From an uncultured Acetatifactor sp. (lineage in GTDB: Bacteria > Bacillota > Clostridia > Lachnospirales > Lachnospiraceae): 18,547 nt of DNA. Position 1 is the first letter of the stretch; the number at the start of each line of letters is the position of its first letter. A program made the position numbers and the translations under genes. The stretch lies in contig CAJUFI010000075.1 in assembly GCA_910585665.1 (NCBI GenBank), forward strand, positions 1,283 through 19,829, in the 5' to 3' direction. The notes beneath the pieces were generated by a model, which saw only the letters and a program-made list of their open reading frames with translations, had not been told where the DNA came from and did not search any database. Below, one piece after another: positions 6,202 to 12,931 of the stretch.

Positions 6202-8210
6202 AACAACTGTCTCTGCGCAACGCCAGGCGCCAGGCCAGGGAGTACGCGCTGTACTTCATCACCCTGGCCTGCACGGTGTCCTTCCTGTACGCCTTCAACA
6301 CCCTGCTCTTCTCGGACAGGGTGAAGTCCCTGCCGGAGATGCAGGTGCTGCCCTACATGATCGTAGCCGCCTCCGCGTTGATCGTCCTGATTACAGGCCG
6401 GATCATCGGCTATATGGCGGGCTATATGCTGAAGCGGCGCAGCCGGGAGTTCGGCGTCTACATGCTCTGCGGCATCCCCAATCGGGACATCGCCCGGCTC
6501 CTCTCCCGGGAGACTGTCCTCATGGGGGTGCTGGCCTTTCTGCCGGGGATGGTGCTGGGGATGGTGCTGTCCCAGCTGCTGGAGGCCGCGGTGCTGCCCA
6601 TGCTGGGAATCCGGTACCGCCTGCGGTTCCCTTTCTCTCTGCCTGCGGCATGGCTCACGTTGGCCTATTTTTTCCTCATGCTCCTGTGTTCTCTGGCAAA
6701 GAACCGCAGATGGATCCGCAGGGTGACCCTCCGGGATCTGCTCCTGTCAGAGCGGCAGAACGAGACCGTGCTTCTGTCCGGCAATGCCCTGACGGCGGCG
6801 CTGTTCCTGTTGTCCCTGTGCATGGGCGGGGTGGGCTTCTGGTTCCTTATCGCCCTGCCCATCGGAGCGGGCTTTGATTTGCTGGTGGGCACGGTCTGTC
6901 TGGTGCTGTTCCTGTTCGGGTTCTTCGGGAGCATCCCGGGGTTCCTGGCCAGGGTGCTGGAGGACAGGGATGCCTGGAAATACAGGAGACACCGGCTGAC
7001 GGTGTTCAGAGGATTTGCCGCCAGGATACGCTCCGCCAGCGCCGCCCTGGGTCTGCTGTCCGCCCTGTTCACCCTTGCGCTGGCCTTCTATGGCATCGGG
7101 CTGGGGATCAGTTCGGTGACGGACAGGCTGGTGGACATGAACCTCTGGGACGTCCAGATCCTCCATCCGGAGGGGCTGCGGGATTTCTTCTCCTATGAAG
7201 AGGTCATCGCCCGGATTGTTCCCCTGAAAGGCTCGTATTCCTATGCCGTCTACACGGACGCGGAGACTGTCTTCTCAAAGCTGCGGGAAAAGACGGCGGC
7301 GGAGGCGGGGTACTCTGGCAATCCCATGTACCGGGAATTCTTCCAGGACACCTACATGAAGCAGAGCGATTACAGGAAGCTCCGGGAGCTGCTGGGGCTG
7401 GAGGAGGTTTCTCTGGATCCGGCTGTCTGCTACGTCCACTGTCTCCCGGCTCTGGCCGGCGCCTTCCGCGATTTCCTGGGCCGGGAAGAGAGGAGCTATG
7501 CCGGATATCCCGTCTCCGGGCAGGAGCTGTTCTCGGAAGACTTCTCCCAGTCGGACATTTATGGGAACGGGCTTGGCTACATTCTCGTAGTCCCGGATGG
7601 GGCGGTGGCGCAGTGCTCCGTCCTCTACAGCATGTGCGCCGTGCTGACGGAAAGCCCCCTGTCCCACGAAGCTCTGGACGAAATCGCGGAGACTTGCGGT
7701 CTCATAAGGCTTCGGCGCAGCACCGTGCGGAGCGTCTCCCCGGGCTCGGGCTGCACCGCCTTCGTGGCAGAGGGAGATTATCTGTCCGGGAAATGGGCGG
7801 ACAGGGATTCCGCAAGCTATCTGCCCGCTATGAGCATCTGCCTGTTCTACCTTGCGCTGGTGCTGGAAATCACCGGCGCCGCCATCCTGGCCACCCAGCT
7901 TCTCAGCGACAGGGCGGCGCGGCGCAGGCAGAACGACCTCCTGCGCCGGCTGGGGATGGAGGAGCGGCAGGTCGCCCGGACCGGCAGGTGGCAGATGGGG
8001 CTGTTCTTCCTGCTGCCGCTGCCGCCGGCCATCCTGGTCAGCAGCGCCTATGTGATCCTCTGCGCAGGGCGGCTGGAGCGGGGCCTTTTCTACTTCCCGG
8101 GCATCTGCGGCCCCCTGTGGCTCCCGAGGGTGTTGGGGCGCACCCTACTGGTCTTCGGGCTGCTTTTCTTCATCTATTATGCGGCCGCCCGGATCGGCGA
8201 GGAAAAATAA
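6195..8210 (+). CDS. bceB: ABC transporter permease, BceB-type (FtsX fold)
   Basis: 671 residues, a normal length for BceB permeases. About ten membrane helices are visible: one near the N-terminus (YALYFITLACTVSFLYAF), three around 50-185, four more up to about residue 305 and a C-terminal group from about 547 on. A large soluble region of about 240 residues (roughly 306-545) lies between helices 7 and 8; this is the drug-sensing domain of BceB proteins and is their most variable part. The KRRSREFGVYMLCGI and RLGMEERQVAR stretches are the FtsX-type coupling regions. The start (ATG 6195) has GGAGGTGA 6-13 bases upstream, inside bceA. The permease also acts as signal source for the BceS-type kinase. 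About 500 bp without a gene follow. Confidence 0.9.
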   Translation: MLKQLSLRNARRQAREYALYFITLACTVSFLYAFNTLLFSDRVKSLPEMQVLPYMIVAASALIVLITGRIIGYMAGYMLKRRSREFGVYMLCGIPNRDIARLLSRETVLMGVLAFLPGMVLGMVLSQLLEAAVLPMLGIRYRLRFPFSLPAAWLTLAYFFLMLLCSLAKNRRWIRRVTLRDLLLSERQNETVLLSGNALTAALFLLSLCMGGVGFWFLIALPIGAGFDLLVGTVCLVLFLFGFFGSIPGFLARVLEDRDAWKYRRHRLTVFRGFAARIRSASAALGLLSALFTLALAFYGIGLGISSVTDRLVDMNLWDVQILHPEGLRDFFSYEEVIARIVPLKGSYSYAVYTDAETVFSKLREKTAAEAGYSGNPMYREFFQDTYMKQSDYRKLRELLGLEEVSLDPAVCYVHCLPALAGAFRDFLGREERSYAGYPVSGQELFSEDFSQSDIYGNGLGYILVVPDGAVAQCSVLYSMCAVLTESPLSHEALDEIAETCGLIRLRRSTVRSVSPGSGCTAFVAEGDYLSGKWADRDSASYLPAMSICLFYLALVLEITGAAILATQLLSDRAARRRQNDLLRRLGMEERQVARTGRWQMGLFFLLPLPPAILVSSAYVILCAGRLERGLFYFPGICGPLWLPRVLGRTLLVFGLLFFIYYAAARIGEEK

Positions 8211-8420
8211 GAAAATTCAGGAATCCCAGGGGGCGAGGAAGGAATCGAGTATGGCGTTTTCGGGAAAATGCTTTTAAGAAAATCATGAATTTGTGGCTGT
8301 CAAGGGGCTGCGCTTATGATATACTTGTACCAGTGGGGCTGTAAAGCTGTAGAAGCCCCGGCGCTGGCAGAAAGAGCAGGCCAGGCTGCTATGGTGGCTG
8401 CTGTACAGGCTGTGTACAGC

Positions 8421-8640
8421 GATTAAAGCCTGTGTGAGGAGATTGCACAAGCCGAGTATGGCGGGCAAAGCTTGGGTGAAGAGATGGAACAGGCATGTAC
8501 GCGATTAAAGCCTATACGAGGAGATTGCACAAGCCGAGTATGGCGAGCAAGGCTTGGGTGAGGGGATTGAACAGGCCGAGTAAGGTGATTAAAGCCTGTG
8601 CGCGGACGATTGCGCAGGTCAGGAACGGCTTGGGGAATCG
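8421..8640. repeat. Nested tandem repeat (82-84-bp units built from about 20-22-bp subunits)
   Basis: GATTAAAGCC starts at 8421, 8503 and 8587, giving units of 82 and 84 bp; the third is partial and diverged. The first two share long blocks such as GAGATTGCACAAGCCGAGTA. Each unit divides into four related subunits of 20-22 bp, most beginning GATT or GAGC and carrying a GCCGAGTA-like centre. Related but degraded units extend back to about 8374 and on to about 8655. The intergenic tract 8211-8711 holds this array, a GGGGCT/AGCCCC hairpin near 8331-8368, and no convincing gene. Unit lengths are not multiples of three, so it is unlikely to encode a repeat protein. Confidence 0.8.
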
Positions 8641-8711
8641 GATTGGTGAGATGCCGTGGCCAGGAAAGGATGACCCCGGCGGGAGAGGGAAGCAAAGGAG
8701 GCAGGTTTCAG

Positions 8712-9488
8712 ATGGATGGCGCTATGGTTGAGATGGAGGATGTCCGGGCCGGGTACGGGAAGGCCGAGATTCTGCACGGGGTGGACTTCCGGGCGGAAAG
8801 CGGTGAAATCACCACGATCATCGGCACCAACGGCAGCGGGAAGAGCACCCTTCTGCGTACGCTGCTGGGGTTCCTGCCCATGCGCTCCGGAGACATCAGG
8901 ATAGACGGTATTTCGATAAATAGTATCTCTCGGACAGAACTGGCCAGAAAGATTGCTTACCTGCCCCAGGGAAAGAACGTGCCCGACATCTCGGCAGGCC
9001 GCATGGTGCTCCACGGGCGGTTCCCCTATCTGACCTACCCCCGGAAATACAGGGAGGAGGACATGCGGATAGCCAGACAGGCCATGGAGCAGATGGGGAT
9101 AGCAGAGCTTTCCGAACAGCACATGTCCCGGCTCTCCGGCGGCATGCGCCAGAAAGTCTACATCGCCATGGCCCTGGCCGGACAGGCCCCCGTCATCGTC
9201 ATGGACGAGCCCACCACCTACCTGGACATCGGGCAGCAGGTGAAGTTCGCGGAGACAGTCCGGCAGCTGGCGGACGAAGGCAAGACTGTCGTCCTGGTGC
9301 TGCACGACATCCTGCTGGCTCTGAAGATATCCGCCCGGATTGCCGCTCTGGGAGAGGGGAAGGTCATCTGGAGCGGCACGCCGGAGGAGATGCTCGCGCA
9401 GGATATGGCAAAACGGCTCTACGGCGTGGCCGTGGGAGCGGTAAGGACGGGTGCGGGGACGCAGTATTTCTATGAGATTGGGGATTAG
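8712..9488 (+). CDS. ABC transporter ATP-binding protein, iron-siderophore/cobalamin type (FecE/FepC-like)
   Basis: 258 residues from ATG 8712, chosen because AAAGGAGG (8694-8701) lies 10 bases upstream; the open frame extends further back but only into the repeat array. Motifs are Walker A GTNGSGKS (38-45), Q86 in AYLPQGKNV, signature LSGGMRQK (141-148), Walker B VIVMDEPTTYLD (161-172) and H197. The sequence SAGRMVLHGRFPYLTYPRKY after the Q-loop and the TTYLDIGQQ after Walker B are typical of ATPases that drive FecCD-type permeases for siderophores, heme or vitamin B12. No permease or substrate-binding protein is nearby: upstream is the repeat array and downstream an opposite-strand operon. 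It must either work with a distant permease or be a remnant. The coding sequence itself looks intact. Confidence 0.86.
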   Translation: MDGAMVEMEDVRAGYGKAEILHGVDFRAESGEITTIIGTNGSGKSTLLRTLLGFLPMRSGDIRIDGISINSISRTELARKIAYLPQGKNVPDISAGRMVLHGRFPYLTYPRKYREEDMRIARQAMEQMGIAELSEQHMSRLSGGMRQKVYIAMALAGQAPVIVMDEPTTYLDIGQQVKFAETVRQLADEGKTVVLVLHDILLALKISARIAALGEGKVIWSGTPEEMLAQDMAKRLYGVAVGAVRTGAGTQYFYEIGD

Positions 9489-9558
9489 ATATATGCAGGA
9501 TTCCCGCGGGCAGGCCGCGCAAAATGGCATAGGGGCGCAATTTTTGCTTCGCGGCAGG

Positions 9559-9657
9559 GGACTGTCTATAAAAAACGAATGCCAGTTCATGGTAGCTTCT
9601 GTGGTATTCCGGGCTTTATCCGAAACAAGTTATATCAGTTGTCTTCCGGCAGTTTCT
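9559..9657 (+). repeat. 100-bp palindromic repeat, copy C (diverged)
   Basis: It begins GGACTGTCTATAAA, keeps the core features GTTCATGGTAGCTTCTGT and CCGGGCTTTATCCGAAAC, and ends TATCAGTTGTCTTCCGGCAG. The left arm has lost much of its pairing with the right arm. It lies between the convergent siderophore-type ATPase and the ABC-2 permease. Confidence 0.78.
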
Positions 9658-9762
9658 GAGCGAGGAGAGGATGCCAGTCCGGACAGCAGAGCGCTCTCCC
9701 CATGCAGGACATAAGGCTGACGCTCCGCTGCAGACATTGGAGCATGCGGCTCTTCGCCGTGC

Positions 9763-10425
9763 CTAAAACTCCCGCCGCCCATACAGTCTCGCGGACAGCA
9801 GATAGGAGAGGGCCAGCAGAATCCCGCCTGCCGTGAACATCCCTCCGCTGACGATTAAAATGTGGTCAGAAGCATACACCAGCAGGTCGAAGATAAAAGT
9901 TCCGTTCCCCAGGAGCATATCATATTCTATCAACGCGATATAAGCCAGGCAGACGAGCAGCGCAGGCACATAATATCCCCAGACCTTCCCCTTCTGGTAC
10001 CCCACCTTGAAGAGCAGCGGATACATGGCCAGGCTCATGACGCCGTAGAAAAGGAAACTGAAGGAAACCAGCGCCAGCTTCCAGCTGAAGCCCGGGTACC
10101 ATTTGGAAAAAGAGACCAGATTGGCCAGGGGCATCATGGCCAGCCCCAGCAGGGCGCCCGCCGCGAACAGGAGAAAAGACAGGACGTATCTGCCGGTGAC
10201 AATCGTCCGCCGCTGCACCGGCAAGGTCAGATAGAGCCGGTTCAGATCCCCCTTTTCCTCTATGGCGAAAGGATTCAGGGAGAAGGAGAACAGCAGGAAG
10301 GTTCCCATGGGTACCAGCAGGACAGGGGAAAAGCATCCCGTCACGAAAAGGCTCCCGGGGATGATCAGGAACCTGATACGATAGCATTTCATTGCAGACC
10401 AGTTCAATCTCAACATTCTAAGCAT
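9763..10425 (-). CDS. ABC-2 family transporter permease
   Basis: 220 residues with about six membrane helices: LIIPGSLFVTGCF near 20-32, VLLVPMGTFLLFSF, YVLSFLLFAAGALLGLAMMPL, LALVSFSFLFYGVMSLAMYPLLF, YYVPALLVCLAYIALI and a C-terminal SGGMFTAGGILLALSYLLSA. The pattern EEKGDLNRLYLTLPVQRRTIVTGRY after the second helix is typical of the ABC2_membrane_5-type permeases (also described with YtrC-like and bacitracin-export-like proteins), in which the loop contacts the ATPase. Its ATG overlaps the ATPase gene by 8 bp, so the two are coupled. The substrate is unknown; YtrA-regulated relatives respond to cell-wall stress. It is the last gene of a three-gene operon. Confidence 0.82.
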   Translation of the reverse strand: MLRMLRLNWSAMKCYRIRFLIIPGSLFVTGCFSPVLLVPMGTFLLFSFSLNPFAIEEKGDLNRLYLTLPVQRRTIVTGRYVLSFLLFAAGALLGLAMMPLANLVSFSKWYPGFSWKLALVSFSFLFYGVMSLAMYPLLFKVGYQKGKVWGYYVPALLVCLAYIALIEYDMLLGNGTFIFDLLVYASDHILIVSGGMFTAGGILLALSYLLSARLYGRREF

Positions 10426-11266
10426 GTTTTCTGCTCCTTTCCATATAGACTACCACATCGTCGATCGTGGCCGGTTCCGTGACGGCGTCCGGGGGAAGTC
10501 CGCCAATCCTGTCCAGTTCCATGAGACATTCATAGCCGCTGCCGGTCTGGCGCAGGCCGATGGCGGCGGATTTCTTCCCCTCGGGAAGCACGTCGCCCCG
10601 CACCACGCAATAGCGGGAGACCAGCTCCTCTTTGTCCCCGGCATAGGAAATGGCGCCGCCGCTGATATAGACGATGCAGTCCGCAAGCCGTTCCAGGTCG
10701 CTGGTGATATGGGTGGAGAACAGGATTGTGCGGCTTTCCGGAACCAGATATTCCCGCAGGATGTCCAGCAGCTCGTCCCGGGCCGCAGGGTCAAGCCCGC
10801 CGGTGGGTTCATCCAGCAGAAGCAATCGGGTATTGCGGGAGAGATGGACGGCCAGGCCCAGCTTCTGCTTCATGCCCCGGGAAAAGCTCTTGAATTTCTT
10901 CCGGGGGTCGAGACCAAAGCGGGACAGGCAGCTTTTGTACAGGGCAGCGTCCCAGCCGGGATAGAAGGGGGACAGGCTTCTTTCGATATCCAGGGGCGTC
11001 CATTCCTCCTGGTAGTAGGGCTGGTCGAACAGGATGCCGATATCCTCCTTCGCGGCAGGGGCATCGGCGGGCCTGCCCAGCAGGCGGATGTCCCCGCTGT
11101 CAGGAAAGGCCAGCCCGGCCATCATCCTTAAGGTAGTGGACTTCCCGGCTCCGTTGGGTCCCACAAAGCCGCAGCAGAGGCCTTCCGGCACGGTGAAGCT
11201 GATGTTTTTTAAGGAAAATCCCGGATAGGTCTTGCATAAATCATGGATTTCAATTGCATTTTTCAT
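10418..11266 (-). CDS. ABC transporter ATP-binding protein of the GntR-controlled operon
   Basis: 282 residues from ATG 11266, preceded by GGAGGAGA 6-13 bases upstream; the frame runs back further but overlaps the regulator. Motifs are Walker A GPNGAGKS (36-43), Q82, signature FSRGMKQK (128-135), Walker B LLLLDEPTGGLD (148-159) and H186. The signature FSRGMKQK (not LSGG) and the following KLGLAVHL are characteristic of the YtrB/BcrA-like ABC-2 exporter ATPases. The last ~80 residues are an accessory domain of unknown role. It overlaps the regulator by 17 bp upstream and the permease by 8 bp downstream, so this is a tightly coupled operon. The likely role is export or relocation of a cell-envelope-active compound, by family analogy. 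Confidence 0.88.
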   Translation of the reverse strand: MKNAIEIHDLCKTYPGFSLKNISFTVPEGLCCGFVGPNGAGKSTTLRMMAGLAFPDSGDIRLLGRPADAPAAKEDIGILFDQPYYQEEWTPLDIERSLSPFYPGWDAALYKSCLSRFGLDPRKKFKSFSRGMKQKLGLAVHLSRNTRLLLLDEPTGGLDPAARDELLDILREYLVPESRTILFSTHITSDLERLADCIVYISGGAISYAGDKEELVSRYCVVRGDVLPEGKKSAAIGLRQTGSGYECLMELDRIGGLPPDAVTEPATIDDVVVYMERSRKHA

Positions 11267-11627
11267 GGAAAATCTCCTCCAGTCTGTCTTGTAGTTCGGC
11301 AAGGTTTAGGCCTGCCGCTTTCCCCTTTTCCACCGCTGTCCGAAAGGCTTCATCGATGTTTTGCAGATACTGGCGGCGGACCATTTCCGCGTCCCCCTTG
11401 ACGAAGCACCCCCGTCCCTGCACGGTGTAGATCAGCCCCTCCGCCTCCAGGTCGCTGTAAGCCCTGGTGGTGGTGATGACGCTCACACGCAGGTCTCTTG
11501 CCAGCTGGCGCATGGAGGTAAGGGGCTGGTTCGGGGCCAGCCGTCCGTCCAGAATCTGGGCCTTGATCTGTATCTTAATCTGCTCGTAAGTGGGGATGTC
11601 GCTTTGCAGGGAAATATGGATGTTCAT
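11250..11627 (-). CDS. GntR-family regulator, YtrA-like
   Basis: 125 residues from ATG 11627 (GGAGGT lies about 10 bases upstream); an earlier ATG directly beside that site is less likely. An N-terminal winged helix (about 5-75) contains PTYEQIKIQIKAQILDGRLAPNQPLTSMRQLARDLRVSVITTTRAYSDLEAEGLIYTVQGRGCFV. A short helical tail (about 80-125) is the dimerising, ligand-lacking C-terminus of the YtrA subfamily. Such proteins repress their own operon and are relieved by cell-wall antibiotics in Bacillus. The promoter directly upstream has a dyad over its -10 box (11713-11735), consistent with self-repression. Its end overlaps the ATPase gene by 17 bp. Confidence 0.88.
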   Translation of the reverse strand: MNIHISLQSDIPTYEQIKIQIKAQILDGRLAPNQPLTSMRQLARDLRVSVITTTRAYSDLEAEGLIYTVQGRGCFVKGDAEMVRRQYLQNIDEAFRTAVEKGKAAGLNLAELQDRLEEIFHEKCN

Positions 11628-11712
11628 TTTGGGCATCACCTCCGGTCTGTATGTTTCCCCACGGCGCCGCCGGTTCTTCGGCATGGCGTGGTGTTGTTTT
11701 GTGGAGTGTTTA

Positions 11713-11753
11713 CTGTATATATTGAGTATATGCACTATGGGCGAATTTGTCAA
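11713..11753 (-). promoter_or_regulatory. Promoter and putative operator of the GntR/ABC operon
   Basis: On the minus strand TTGACA (11753-11748) and TATACT (11730-11725) have exactly 17 bp between them. An imperfect dyad, GTGCATATA-N5-TATATACAG (11735-11713), covers the -10 region and likely start point, as expected for a repressor site. The leader to the regulator ATG is about 90 bases. Repeat copy D begins 4 bp upstream of the -35 box. Confidence 0.75.
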
Positions 11754-11756
11754 GAG

Positions 11757-11856
11757 GGAATTGTCTACAAATAACTGCTACGAGTTTAAAGCCGTTTTCC
11801 TTGCATTTCTGGGCTTTTTTCTAAAGAAGTTGTAGCAGTTATTTTCCGACAGTTCC
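11757..11856 (+). repeat. 100-bp palindromic repeat, copy D
   Basis: It begins GGAATTGTCTACAAATAACT and ends TTTTCCGACAGTTCC; the ends match those of copy B almost exactly, while the centre differs (AAAGCC...GGGCTTT inner pairing). The two arms pair through AAATAACTGCTAC and GTAGCAGTTATTT, the best-preserved hairpin of the family. It abuts the -35 box of the GntR operon promoter. Confidence 0.88.
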
Positions 11857-11863
11857 AAATGAA

Positions 11864-11906
11864 AAATTTTCCACCTGTGCGGTTGCAATGCACAGATGGA
11901 AAATTT
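11864..11906. repeat. 17-bp inverted repeat (hairpin) with an overlapping direct duplication
   Basis: AAATTTTCCACCTGTGC (11864-11880) pairs with GCACAGATGGAAAATTT (11890-11906) with a single mismatch and a 9-base loop. The left half plus loop is also repeated directly: a GGTGCGGTTGC-containing copy follows at about 11900-11924. There is no T-tract. The region 11857-12032 contains no gene; one open frame across it lacks a start site. Confidence 0.6.
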
Positions 11907-12032
11907 CCGATGGTGCGGTTGCGGCCAAGACAGGCGCGATATCAGTATCCTGGTTCGGCGAAATTCTCATATTGATTTGGATTTTATATAGCGTTAAGAT
12001 TTCTCATGAGAAGCCGACAACAAAAAATGCCT

Positions 12033-12063
12033 TTGACTTTACCCTTACGGTAAAGTGTATACT
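12033..12063 (+). promoter_or_regulatory. MerR-type promoter/operator (19-bp spacer)
   Basis: TTGACT (12033-12038) and TATACT (12058-12063) are separated by 19 bp, the over-long spacing that is the hallmark of MerR-activated promoters. Within the spacer is a perfect dyad, ACTTTACC-N5-GGTAAAGT (12036-12056). The regulator's GTG start lies 25 bp downstream. This is a self-regulated promoter for the MerR and serine-hydrolase genes. Confidence 0.88.
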
Positions 12064-12088
12064 TTAAAGAAAAGGAAGGTGATTATCA

Positions 12089-12910
12089 GTGCTGTCTATT
12101 GGTGAGTTTTCAAAAATATGCAAAGTATCTACAAAAACTCTCAGATATTACGCTGAAATAGGGCTTATTCTGCCAAGTGAAATCAACCCGGAAACCGGAT
12201 ATAGGTACTATGCGATTGAACAGTTGGAAACTATGCTGCTTATTATCCGTTTGAAATCATACAATTTCTCATTGGAGGAAATAAAGCAGATGATAGAATC
12301 GGGAGAATTGTATGAGGAAAAATTGTATGCTGCCCTAACCCGAAAACGGGAAGATATAAAAAAGCAATTACATGAACAGGAGAAGCGTCTGTATCAACTG
12401 GAATGCGATATATCGAACCTAAAAAATGGGAAGCCCATTATGTCATATTTAGATGATATTGATGTAGAACTTGTGGAGGTTCCGGTGATGTGCCTGCTCT
12501 CCATCCGCAAAATGGTTCAAGCGGATAATTTTTCTGACGATTACGGCGTTTGCTTTGGGAGGCTATCAGGCAGGATAAGGAAAGAAAATTTAACCATAGC
12601 CAATCCCCCAATGGTTTTATTCCACAGCAATGAATTTAGCCCGTTTGGTTTAGACACAGAATTTGCTGTCCCTATTAAAGAATATGTGACTGGAACAAGA
12701 GATTTTAAGGCGGGGTTATGTCTGAAAACTGTTGTAAAGGGAAGCTATTCGATTTTATCTTCTGTATATGCAAAGCAGATAAAATGGGCAGAACAGAAAG
12801 GGTATGAATGCACCGACGCATTGTTTGAAGTGTATGTAACAGACCCCTCTCAGGTTGCGGAGGAAGATGAACTGATTACAGAAGTCTATTATCCAGTTAG
12901 AAAAATTTAA
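12089..12910 (+). CDS. MerR-family regulator with GyrI-like effector domain (BmrR-type)
   Basis: 273 residues from a GTG start with GGAAGG 10-15 bases upstream. The N-terminal MerR winged helix (about 1-70) contains IGEFSKICKVSTKTLRYYAEIGLI and the wing NPETGYRYYAIEQL. A coiled-coil dimerisation helix follows (about 75-115, EEKLYAALTRKREDIKKQLHEQEKRLYQLE). Residues about 120-273 form a GyrI-like effector-binding domain (VELVEVPVMCLLSIRKM ... LTEVYYPVRKI-type end). BmrR-like proteins bind hydrophobic drugs or metabolites and twist the 19-bp-spacer promoter into an active form. That promoter lies just upstream (12033-12063). The serine hydrolase follows 21 bp downstream and is the likely co-expressed target. 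The pair is more AT-rich than the preceding operon, which suggests an acquired cassette. Confidence 0.9.
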   Translation: MLSIGEFSKICKVSTKTLRYYAEIGLILPSEINPETGYRYYAIEQLETMLLIIRLKSYNFSLEEIKQMIESGELYEEKLYAALTRKREDIKKQLHEQEKRLYQLECDISNLKNGKPIMSYLDDIDVELVEVPVMCLLSIRKMVQADNFSDDYGVCFGRLSGRIRKENLTIANPPMVLFHSNEFSPFGLDTEFAVPIKEYVTGTRDFKAGLCLKTVVKGSYSILSSVYAKQIKWAEQKGYECTDALFEVYVTDPSQVAEEDELITEVYYPVRKI

Positions 12911-12931
12911 AGCGGAGGTCGATCAAACGGC

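Noticed and set aside
7613..8344. 243-codon plus-strand frame
   Set aside because: Shadow of the BceB-type permease in another frame with proline/arginine-rich text; no ribosome site.
8331..8368. GGGGCT/AGCCCC hairpin after bceB as a terminator
   Set aside because: The stem is short with a long loop and no T-run follows it.
8421..8640. CRISPR array
   Set aside because: Repeats are contiguous and diverged, with no regular unique spacers and no cas genes.
8495..8731. Open frame through the tandem repeat
   Set aside because: Units of 82 and 84 bp do not keep frame and there is no suitable ribosome site; best seen as non-coding repeat.
8619..9590. 323-codon minus-strand frame
   Set aside because: Antisense to the siderophore-type ATPase, low-likelihood composition, begins inside repeat copy C.
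10424..11131. 235-codon plus-strand frame
   Set aside because: Antisense to the minus-strand ABC ATPase, whose motifs are complete.
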